From CAYTTR01 sp964440805 (GTDB lineage Bacteria; Acidobacteriota; Aminicenantia; Aminicenantales; Aminicenantaceae), in assembly GCA_964440805.1 (NCBI GenBank), contig CAYTTR010000048.1, forward strand, positions 1 through 13,294: a stretch of DNA of 13,294 bases, in the 5' to 3' direction. The notes under the pieces are model-generated. The model saw only the letters and a program-made list of their open reading frames with translations. It searched no databases and had not been told where the DNA came from. Positions 7,478 to 13,294 of this stretch are shown one piece after another. Within the stretch, counting starts at the first letter, position 1. Each line of letters opens with the position of its first letter. The position numbers and the translations under genes are program-made.

Positions 7478-9771
7478 TAACTTTCTTTCTCTTTCCTATA
7501 ATAATCCATGTACTTGTACCTATAATAAGTATCGTAATAGCCGCCTCGCTCCATCTTAGCTTCGTTAAAAATTACTCCCATAATCTTACCATTGGCTTTC
7601 CGCAGCTCCTCCACACTCTGCATAAAAGGCTTCTCAACAGTCTTACCCGCTTCTACCACCAAAATGGTCCTCTCCACCATAGAAGAAAGAATCACCGGGT
7701 CCACAACTGCCAGCACTGGAGGAGAATCAAGCAGAATAAAATCAAACCCTTTCTTAAGCTCTTCTATGAGCACTCTCATTTTCTGAGAATTCAAAAGCTC
7801 TGCCGGGTTGGGAGGAATGGCCCCGCTGGGCAGAATCCACACATTCTCCAGCTTAGTCTTTTTAACCGCCTCCTCAATAGAAACCTTCCCGGTCAAATAG
7901 CCGCTCAACCCTCCAAAATTCTTGACCCCGAATACCCTATGAAGCCGGGGCTTTCTCAAATCAGAGTCTATAACTAAAACCCTTTTTTCAAGCTGAGCAA
8001 AAGAAACCGCCATGTTGGCTAAAGTGGCGGTCTTCCCCTCTCTGGGAGAAGCACTGGTAAAAACAATACTTTGAGGAGGCCCCTCAGCCGAAGACAAAAG
8101 AATGGATGTCCTTATAGTCCGGTAATCCTCGGCGATAAAAAACTGGGGGTGGTAGTGGTTAATAAGCTCGATTTCTTTGATCTCAGGCAAATCCTCTTCC
8201 TCTCCTTTACTCTCATCCCCATAAGAGTAAGAATAGTGATACCGGGAGTAATACTTCTTTTTCTTCCTCATCCCTTCAGGGGGAAGATAGGGAATTATCC
8301 CCAGGGAAGGAAGTCCGGCCAGCCTCTCGCTGTCTTCAGGCTCTTTAACCGTATTATCCAGATAATCCAGGACAAAACAAAGCCCCGCTCCTCCAAAAAG
8401 TCCCACCAATATAGCCAAAATCAAATTCCTCTTCTTCTTAGGTGAAACAGGACTCTTGGGCACTTCAGCCTTATCAACTATACTGACACTGCTTGTCTTT
8501 AATCCAGCTAAGCGGGAAGAGACCAGAGTCTCGTTCTGCCTTTCAATCAAAGAATCCAGTAGCTTACGCTTGTTTTCCACTTCAATCTTTAAACTGCTAT
8601 AAAAAATGGCGTTGGAGTTCATTTTAGAGACATTCTTTTTCTCTTCTTCCAGAAGACTTCTCAGAGATCTTTCTTTTTCCAGAGCAGACTGGTATTCAGA
8701 CTTGGCAGAATCCACAGCTTTTTTAATCTCTGTTTCAAGCTGCTCACTCATACTATCCAATTTGGCTTGAAGCCTCTCCATTTCCGGGTAGCTGGGTTTG
8801 AATATCTTGCTTTTTTCTATATGCTCGTTTTTTATCCGGCTGTATTCGGCCTTGAGGTTCTGGATGACAGAGTTGTTCACATACTGAGGAAGGGAACCCA
8901 CCTCCAGTCCTCTAAACTCTTTGTACTCAGCCTCGGCTTTAATCCTTTGAATCTGAGCCTGGGTGTAAGCCTTGTTTAAATCACCAAACTTATTGACCGC
9001 TACACTTTCTTCATCACTTAGAAAGAACAATTCTTTCTCCTGCCCGTATTTTTGGAGCTGTTTTTCCTTGGCCGCCAGGTCTTCTCTTAAATTGGCAATC
9101 TGTTCGGTTAGAAAATCAGAAGCCTGATGAGTAGTCCGGTATCTTTTCTCTACAGAAAAATTGATAAACTCCTCAGTCAATGCGTTCACCACATCCGCAG
9201 CCAAAACAGGAGATCCGGAAGTATAGCTCACTTTTACCAGCTTGGTTTCTCTTATGGGAGAGATTTCCATTCCCCCCAGAATTCTTTGCGCTATCCCGGA
9301 ATAGGGATTGGCGAGAACGGGATTAGATTCCTGATTTTCTTCTTTTTTCCCTGAAGAAATCCAGTTTAAGCTTATAAAACTCCTGGCCAAAGACATTAAA
9401 CTCAGGCCTGATTTTTCCTGATTAAATTCAGGCTGGTTTAAAAGGTTCATCCTCTGGGCTACCCTCTGGGCCAGAGATTTGCTTTTTAGAAGCTCCAATT
9501 GAGTGTTAAAAAACAGTATATCCGCTCTCTGGTAGCGGTAGCCAAACTGATCCTCTAATCTTAAAATTCTGGACTCTTCATCTTCAATAAGTAAGGTGCA
9601 GGTGGCTTTGTATTGGGGTGCAGCCAGGAAAGAGAAAATCCCTGTAAAAAGCACCGCCGCACCCAAGAAAAACACAACAACCCATTTTTTCTTAACAATC
9701 AACCGCCAGTGTTTCAGAAGGTCTTCCTTGCTCTCTCTTTCATCCTCAAAAACTTTAAATCTTTCGTTCAT
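7477..9771 (-). CDS. Wzz/Wzc-type polysaccharide co-polymerase fused to bacterial tyrosine kinase
   Basis: The 764-residue product has a Wzz-type N-terminal domain with membrane segment 1 at about 30-52. A long coiled-coil/GNVR periplasmic region follows, then a Pro-rich turn (VPKSPVSPKKK) and membrane segment 2 (about 447-467). The cytosolic BY-kinase domain shows Walker A SASPREGKT (about 573-581), Walker A' VLVIDSDLRKPR (about 595-606) and Walker B FDFILLDSPP (about 674-684). The C-terminal tail has eight tyrosines in its last 22 residues, the usual autophosphorylation cluster. In the family, cycles of tail phosphorylation control chain length and export. A second Tyr-rich stretch lies at about 500-515, between membrane segment 2 and the kinase. 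I chose the ATG at 9771 because GGGAG lies eight bases upstream; a TTG five codons earlier is inside that ribosome site. Adjacent to the export gene, as expected. Confidence 0.93.
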   Translation of the reverse strand: MNERFKVFEDERESKEDLLKHWRLIVKKKWVVVFFLGAAVLFTGIFSFLAAPQYKATCTLLIEDEESRILRLEDQFGYRYQRADILFFNTQLELLKSKSLAQRVAQRMNLLNQPEFNQEKSGLSLMSLARSFISLNWISSGKKEENQESNPVLANPYSGIAQRILGGMEISPIRETKLVKVSYTSGSPVLAADVVNALTEEFINFSVEKRYRTTHQASDFLTEQIANLREDLAAKEKQLQKYGQEKELFFLSDEESVAVNKFGDLNKAYTQAQIQRIKAEAEYKEFRGLEVGSLPQYVNNSVIQNLKAEYSRIKNEHIEKSKIFKPSYPEMERLQAKLDSMSEQLETEIKKAVDSAKSEYQSALEKERSLRSLLEEEKKNVSKMNSNAIFYSSLKIEVENKRKLLDSLIERQNETLVSSRLAGLKTSSVSIVDKAEVPKSPVSPKKKRNLILAILVGLFGGAGLCFVLDYLDNTVKEPEDSERLAGLPSLGIIPYLPPEGMRKKKKYYSRYHYSYSYGDESKGEEEDLPEIKEIELINHYHPQFFIAEDYRTIRTSILLSSAEGPPQSIVFTSASPREGKTATLANMAVSFAQLEKRVLVIDSDLRKPRLHRVFGVKNFGGLSGYLTGKVSIEEAVKKTKLENVWILPSGAIPPNPAELLNSQKMRVLIEELKKGFDFILLDSPPVLAVVDPVILSSMVERTILVVEAGKTVEKPFMQSVEELRKANGKIMGVIFNEAKMERGGYYDTYYRYKYMDYYRKEKES

Positions 9772-9784
9772 TTTATGCTCTCCC

Positions 9785-9815
9785 AAAATAATTCAAAATT
9801 CAAAAAAATTATTTT
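9785..9815. other. AT-only inverted repeat abutting the Wzc-like gene ribosome site
   Basis: AAAATAATT (9785-9793) pairs perfectly with AATTATTTT (9807-9815) around a 13-base loop. In the mRNA the hairpin ends at the base before the GGGAG ribosome site. A nine-pair AU helix is weak, so it may only modestly affect translation, or may mean nothing in such AT-rich DNA. Confidence 0.3.
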
Positions 9816-9870
9816 TAGATGCAGGGATAAAAAACGCTGGTTTCTCTCTTTATTATTTCACATTCTAAAA

Positions 9871-9942
9871 CGCAACCAACGCAACAAACGCTATAAACGC
9901 AATAAACGCTATAAACGCTATAAACGCAACTAACGCTATAAA
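9871..9942. repeat. Eight-unit 9-base tandem array directly after the export gene stop
   Basis: Eight exact 9-base periods fill 9871-9942 and begin at the base following the TAG stop. The coding-strand unit is TTTATAGCG (four copies), with variants TTTATTGCG, TTAGTTGCG, TTTGTTGCG and TTGGTTGCG. Read in the frame of the upstream gene, every unit encodes Phe/Leu, Ile/Val, Ala, and the frame stays open until a second TAG at 9867-9865. The unit differs from those of the other arrays in this window. Confidence 0.9.
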
Positions 9943-10794
9943 CTAAAATATACTTTCCGGCACAAACACCACATCATTCTCTTCGAGCTGGATGTCTTCT
10001 TTTTTCCCTTTGATGATGTCTTTAGCATTAACCTTTATATTTATCTCCATCCCCTGTTCATCTTTCTTCTTAATAACAACTCTCCCTTTAGCCGCTCTAT
10101 TGGAAAACCCTCCAGCCTGAGCGATAGCCCGCAGCAAAGTGGGAATATTGGATTTTTTTACTTCCAAAGCCCCCGGCCTATTAACCTGACCGAAGACATA
10201 CACATAAACCACCTCGTCTACAGGCACACTAACAATATCCTGAGGATGTAGTTGAATATTAAGCTCAGGGTCTCCCTGGATAATTAAATCTCTTACAGGA
10301 ATCTTTATGCTTTCACTCCCCCCGTCATCACTCCCCCTGAAAACAATAATCTCCTCCCCGGCCTCACTGGTCAATCCTCCGGCTTTGGATATAATCTGAA
10401 GAAGCGACTGCGGCCCCACAAGCTCATAGGCTCCAGGCTTGGCCACAGCTCCCAGGACAGAGACCATTTTACTCTGGTATTCTCTTATGAACACAGTAAC
10501 ATGGGGATCCTGAAGGTAATCCTTTTCCAGAAGCTGACTTAACTTTTTCTCAACCTCTCCCCGCGTCAAACCTTCGACCTTGATATCCCCCAAAAGAGGA
10601 AGTGATATTTTCCCGTCTCCCGAAACTCTCACCGTCTTATTAAGCTCTGCTAGCCCGAAAACACTTATTTCCAGTAAATCCTGAGGTCCAATTTTATATT
10701 CATAAGCTGTCTGAAGCCCCTCTTTTTCCTGACCATGTAAATAAAAACAAAAAACAAGCAATATAAATAAAATCGAAATTATCTTTTTTAACAT
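9943..10794 (-). CDS. Outer-membrane polysaccharide export protein (Wza/OPX family), short form
   Basis: The 283-residue product starts with a signal peptide (about 1-21; no clear lipobox). A Poly_export domain follows at about 29-105 (YKIGPQDLLEISVFG, then GKISLPLLGDIKVEGLT). Two SLBB domains come next: about 109-155 (VLGAVAKPGAYELVG...AGGLT) and about 195-245 (VFGQVNRPGALEV...AGGFSN). It ends at FVPESIF. Classical Wza is about 380 residues and ends in a helix that forms the outer-membrane pore; that part is absent. The family carries capsule or EPS across the periplasm to the outside. I chose the ATG at 10794, preceded by AGGGAG; a GTG four codons earlier overlaps that site. The gene lies between a beta-barrel gene upstream and the Wzc-like partner downstream. 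The TAG stop runs straight into the eight-unit repeat. Confidence 0.93.
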   Translation of the reverse strand: MLKKIISILFILLVFCFYLHGQEKEGLQTAYEYKIGPQDLLEISVFGLAELNKTVRVSGDGKISLPLLGDIKVEGLTRGEVEKKLSQLLEKDYLQDPHVTVFIREYQSKMVSVLGAVAKPGAYELVGPQSLLQIISKAGGLTSEAGEEIIVFRGSDDGGSESIKIPVRDLIIQGDPELNIQLHPQDIVSVPVDEVVYVYVFGQVNRPGALEVKKSNIPTLLRAIAQAGGFSNRAAKGRVVIKKKDEQGMEINIKVNAKDIIKGKKEDIQLEENDVVFVPESIF

Positions 10795-10855
10795 TTTCTC
10801 CCTCACTTATCTTTCATTTTACCTGATTATTCTATCCCATAAAACCATTTTCATC

Positions 10856-12157
10856 TTAAAACTGATAAGTCAAATACCCTCCCACAAACCATCTATCCCT
10901 GTTGGCCCAGTAAAGGTTGGACTCTCTCTCCCAGTAATTAATCCTTATCCCCAGCCCTGTATTCCTAATCAACCGGAAAACAAACCCAGCGCTGTGAATC
11001 CGGTATAAATCCTCCCTCCTTATCATTTCATAATCCCCTCTTCTGGTCCGACCCCACATAGGCTCCGGGTAATCTGCCTCTTTGTAACTAAAATCATAAT
11101 CAAGCCTCAAAAAGGAAGTAAGATAAAATGAAACACCCGTCCCGTACACATCCTCTATGAAAAAGATATTGTTTGAATAATAAGAAAACCGGCTGTCCCG
11201 GTTGTACCTCACCCTAATCCTGAACCTGCCAACTCTAAAATCAACGTCCGTATTCCCCACCAATCCCGAAAACCCTCTTTTTCCTTCAGCCCGGGGCTCA
11301 AGCTCTTTATAGCCCAGAGACAAAACCCCCATCACTCTGCCCAAAATAGGGAACTGAATCCCTCCCATAACCTGGTAGGAGTCGGCATTCCGCCACCTGG
11401 TCTCTCTGTGCTCAAACTCATAGGCGGTATACCCGACTCTAATAAAAAAGAAGCTCCGTGAGAAAACCTGGTAGTAAAACTCAAAATTCCCGCTCAACTC
11501 ATCCCTGTTTAAAGCCCGGGAAAGAGGTATCTCTGCTTCCGGCTGGGTTACATCCTCATAGGACACTTTCTCTTTAGAAGTAGCAAACCCAAAGGAAGTC
11601 TGTCTGGCCGTCTCATAAAAAAACCGCCCGCTGTATCCTCTTCTCAATTCATTGGCCCTTATATCAAACTCACTGGTAGCCCGCCTCCTTCTGTTCTGGT
11701 AAAAATAATTACCCGATAAAACAAACCGGTGGAACAAAAGCAGCTTAAACTCAGGGGAAAGAGAATTGTTCCACCGCCGCTCCCTCTTTTCTTTATAATA
11801 GAAAACATACTCGGGGTTTTCAGTAAAAGAGATTATCAAGAAATCCTGGAGCAATAAATTAACCCTAACCTCCGGCGAAATAGTGGCTGTGTAATCGGAG
11901 ACCGGCTCATCTTCTTCCCGCTGATAATAAACATTGTCGTCATAGCCGATATCAAGGAGCCTTATCCTGGGCGAAAGGCGAAAAGGGCCGAACTTAAGCC
12001 AGGTATCTTTTATTATTTGCTCCCTTTCCGAGCGGAAGTTTTGATAAGTCTGGGCTTCGGCTGAAGAGGCAAAGAAAAACACAATCAAAAAAAGAGAAAA
12101 AGAAAGAGAGATAAAATTTATTCCGGAGTTTAAACCGTCATCTTTTATCCGGTTCAT
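10856..12157 (-). CDS. Outer-membrane beta-barrel protein of the EPS locus
   Basis: The 433-residue product has a signal peptide (about 1-35, ending SSAEA before Gln36). The remaining 398 residues are alternating aromatic and charged strands separated by Arg/Asp-rich turns, for example FILISFTENP-like and FYLTSFLRLDYDFSYKEADY strands. They end in LTYQF, the terminal Phe expected for recognition by the BAM machinery. The length suits about 16-18 strands. It resembles the outer-membrane beta-barrel proteins (BBP2-like) often found in EPS loci. I infer a role as the outer-membrane channel for the glycan, with the OPX protein encoded next. I chose the ATG at 12157 because the frame upstream is occupied by a promoter whose -35 box contains the only earlier start, a TTG. 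No good ribosome site precedes the ATG (AGGC only). Confidence 0.85.
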   Translation of the reverse strand: MNRIKDDGLNSGINFISLSFSLFLIVFFFASSAEAQTYQNFRSEREQIIKDTWLKFGPFRLSPRIRLLDIGYDDNVYYQREEDEPVSDYTATISPEVRVNLLLQDFLIISFTENPEYVFYYKEKRERRWNNSLSPEFKLLLFHRFVLSGNYFYQNRRRRATSEFDIRANELRRGYSGRFFYETARQTSFGFATSKEKVSYEDVTQPEAEIPLSRALNRDELSGNFEFYYQVFSRSFFFIRVGYTAYEFEHRETRWRNADSYQVMGGIQFPILGRVMGVLSLGYKELEPRAEGKRGFSGLVGNTDVDFRVGRFRIRVRYNRDSRFSYYSNNIFFIEDVYGTGVSFYLTSFLRLDYDFSYKEADYPEPMWGRTRRGDYEMIRREDLYRIHSAGFVFRLIRNTGLGIRINYWERESNLYWANRDRWFVGGYLTYQF

Positions 12158-12164
12158 TTTGCCT

Positions 12165-12193
12165 ATTATAGAAGGATGCCGGCCTTTGTTCAA
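12165..12193 (-). promoter_or_regulatory. Strong internal promoter for the beta-barrel gene, possibly leaderless
   Basis: On the minus strand TTGAAC (12193-12188) is followed by exactly 17 bases and a perfect TATAAT (12170-12165). Only seven bases (AGGCAAA) separate the -10 from the ATG of the beta-barrel gene. Transcription would therefore start at or next to the A of the start codon, giving a leaderless or nearly leaderless message. Confidence 0.6.
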
Positions 12194-12223
12194 TTGCTAA
12201 GACCATATCAAGTAATTTTGTTC

Positions 12224-12251
12224 CCTTCACTATTCACAATTCCCCATTCCC
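12224..12251. repeat. 7-base tandem array after the VanZ-like gene
   Basis: On the coding strand, three bases after the TAA stop, four 7-base units follow one another: GGGAATG, GGGAATT, GTGAATA and GTGAAGG. A related four-unit array lies on the other side of the gene at 12642-12669. Confidence 0.6.
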
Positions 12252-12254
12252 TAA

Positions 12255-12611
12255 TTATCGCCTTTTAAACAAAATTAATCTTAAAATAACAAACAATCCC
12301 ACCCCGGCTCCATTAGCCGCAATATCCAGGGGATTGAAAGTCCTATGAGGAACCCAAATCTGGACAACTTCCAAAATAACACCCAAAAGAAAGACTGATG
12401 TTCCGGCAAAAATCACAAATCCCATCCCTTCAAAGCGGAAACTATGGAAAAAAAGAAAAGCTCCCATAAAATAATAAACCACATGAACCTCGGCCCGGCT
12501 TGATGAAACAATAACAAGGCTGCTGTCATTGCCATTAAAATAAATAAAGGAAAGAATAACCGAAGCTAAAACCCATAATGCAAAGCTAACCCTAACTATA
12601 TGGATAATCAC
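12255..12611 (-). CDS. VanZ-like small membrane protein
   Basis: The 118-residue product has four hydrophobic segments (about 6-25, 42-58, 64-80 and 98-115) and the VanZ-like signature EVVQIWVPHRTFNPLDIAAN at 81-100. VanZ-family proteins occur widely in EPS and exosortase loci. Their biochemical role there is not established, although VanZ itself gives low-level teicoplanin resistance. The location suggests a part in EPS assembly rather than antibiotic resistance. The start is a GTG at 12611 with only a weak upstream AGAG; no ATG is available in frame nearby. 7-base tandem repeats lie on both sides of the gene. Confidence 0.75.
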   Translation of the reverse strand: MIIHIVRVSFALWVLASVILSFIYFNGNDSSLVIVSSSRAEVHVVYYFMGAFLFFHSFRFEGMGFVIFAGTSVFLLGVILEVVQIWVPHRTFNPLDIAANGAGVGLFVILRLILFKRR

Positions 12612-12641
12612 TTTATTATCTCTTATATCTCCCTTTCACCG

Positions 12642-12669
12642 TATTTTCAATTTACAATTCACCATTTTC
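12642..12669. repeat. 7-base tandem array upstream of the VanZ-like gene
   Basis: On the minus strand there are four 7-base units: GAAAATG, GTGAATT, GTAAATT and GAAAATA. They match the consensus of the array at 12224-12251 (about GTGAATT). The array lies between the 9-base array behind the sugar transferase gene and the GTG start of the VanZ-like gene. Confidence 0.55.
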
Positions 12670-12682
12670 CGCCTTCCCCAAC

Positions 12683-12718
12683 CTTTCTCGCCTCTCTCGC
12701 CTTTCTCGCATGTCTCGC
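12683..12718. repeat. 9-base tandem array after the sugar transferase stop
   Basis: There are four units on the coding strand: GCGAGACAT, GCGAGAAAG, GCGAGAGAG and GCGAGAAAG, starting nine bases after the TGA stop. The last coding codons (GCG AGG AGC) resemble the unit, as if the array arose by copying from the gene's own 3' end. Reading on in frame past the stop gives an open, Ala/Arg/Lys-rich stretch of 22 codons. Confidence 0.75.
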
Positions 12719-12727
12719 CTTGCTTCT

Positions 12728-13294
12728 TCACCCGCTCCTCGCCCCCTTAAACAAAATATTATAAAACACCTTAAAAAAATACCTCACATCGGTCCGAAAT
12801 GGCTGCTTTGAGTACCGCTCAATATACCGCCTCTCCGACTCCCAGATCTCATCGGTGGACCTCGGCACATCATAATAGAGTGACGGCACAAGCCCCGGCT
12901 TAAATTTAATCCTCTCCTTCTTCAAATCTTCAGGATAAATATCAAAAAAGCTTTGGCTTATGGGCCTGAGCCCCACCAGCTTCATATCCCCATGCAGCCA
13001 ATTCACAATCATAGGCACTTCATCAATCCAGTACTTCCGCATCACATGCCCCCATTCGGTAACCCGGGTATCATTCTCAATTTTCCCCAAATCATTGAGC
13101 TTATTTTGATCATACATATACCTATGCAGGTACTCTGAATAAGGATGCATGGTGCGCAGTTTATAGGTATAGATAAAATCCCCGTTCCGTCCCACCCGCT
13201 TCTGTTTAAACAAAAACCCCCAGGAGCTGACATTAAACTGCAGAGCCGGCCGCGCTTTTTTCACAATAAAATAAAGCAGGTTATCAATCTCCCG
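12728..13294 (-). CDS. Undecaprenyl-phosphate sugar-phosphate transferase (5' end beyond window)
   Basis: The frame is open from the right edge (first complete codons encode REIDNLLYFIV) to a TGA at 12730-12728, 188 residues. It matches the C-terminal catalytic domain of bacterial sugar transferases (WcaJ/WbaP/PglC-like): FLFKQKRVGRNGDFIYTYKL followed by RTM, then RKYWIDEVPMIVNWLHGDMK and LVGLRP. Such enzymes place the first sugar phosphate on undecaprenyl phosphate and so start EPS repeat-unit assembly at the inner membrane. The YKLRTMHPYSEYLH form and the long C-terminal section (KFKPGLVPSLYYDVPRST, then RYFFKVFYNILFKGARSG) recall a subfamily I associate with Bacteroidota-like EPS loci. A GTG at 13264 is in frame but is internal, because the coding frame continues upstream of it. 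The N-terminal membrane part cannot be seen. Confidence 0.9.
   Translation of the reverse strand, partial: REIDNLLYFIVKKARPALQFNVSSWGFLFKQKRVGRNGDFIYTYKLRTMHPYSEYLHRYMYDQNKLNDLGKIENDTRVTEWGHVMRKYWIDEVPMIVNWLHGDMKLVGLRPISQSFFDIYPEDLKKERIKFKPGLVPSLYYDVPRSTDEIWESERRYIERYSKQPFRTDVRYFFKVFYNILFKGARSG

Noticed and set aside
9596..9933. Plus-strand open frames ending in Lys/Arg/Asn/Tyr repeats near the 9-base array
   Set aside because: The repetitive tail is just the complement of the tandem array, and the rest is antisense to the start of the Wzc-like gene.
9871..9942. CRISPR array
   Set aside because: The units are 9 bases with no spacers, and no cas genes are near; it is a simple tandem repeat.
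12255..12611. Glycopeptide antibiotic resistance gene
   Set aside because: The VanZ-like domain is common in EPS loci, and no other van genes are present, so a resistance role is not supported.

Overview
The window looks like part of a Gram-negative bacterial genome of moderate to low GC. The evidence is a TonB-dependent outer-membrane receptor, a signal-peptide-bearing beta-barrel ending in Phe, and an outer-membrane polysaccharide export protein. A run of exactly 100 Ns marks it as a scaffold, probably from a metagenome. The small carboxypeptidase-regulatory-like protein with a Lys/Glu linker and C-terminal membrane segment resembles proteins I associate with Candidatus Aminicenantes or Acidobacteriota-like lineages; that placement is a low-confidence impression.

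Layout. Positions 1-1907 (minus) hold a TonB-dependent receptor whose last residues lie beyond the left edge, with a good promoter at 1991-2019. Divergent from it, 2118-3007 (plus) is a decayed CocE/NonD-type hydrolase that has lost its catalytic serine region and is frameshifted. It converges on a minus-strand gene (3145-3684, carboxypeptidase-regulatory-like domain) that has its own promoter and an intrinsic terminator.

From 3833 to the right edge, all seven genes lie on the minus strand and form an exopolysaccharide (EPS) locus. In transcription order they are: a sugar-phosphate transferase (5' end outside the window), a VanZ-like membrane protein, an outer-membrane beta-barrel, a short Wza/OPX-type export protein, a Wzz/Wzc-type co-polymerase with tyrosine kinase domain, an O-antigen ligase/Wzy-type polymerase, and a membrane-anchored TPR protein. 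Together they could start glycan assembly on undecaprenyl phosphate, polymerise it, control its length by tyrosine phosphorylation and export it. No flippase, glycosyltransferase or Wzb-type phosphatase is visible, so the locus probably continues to the right.

Two things stand out. First, the export protein lacks the usual C-terminal outer-membrane helix and sits directly beside a beta-barrel gene, which fits a composite OPX/beta-barrel translocon. Second, short tandem arrays with a gene-specific unit (9 bp after four genes, 7 bp after VanZ and upstream of it) begin at or near the stop codons of five of the seven EPS genes. At the export gene, in-frame reading past the amber stop would add 25 uniformly hydrophobic residues.

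No gene-free stretch exceeds 300 bases. The longest are 1908-2117, which holds the TonB promoter and the pseudogene ribosome binding site, and 5651-5827, which is mostly the N gap.
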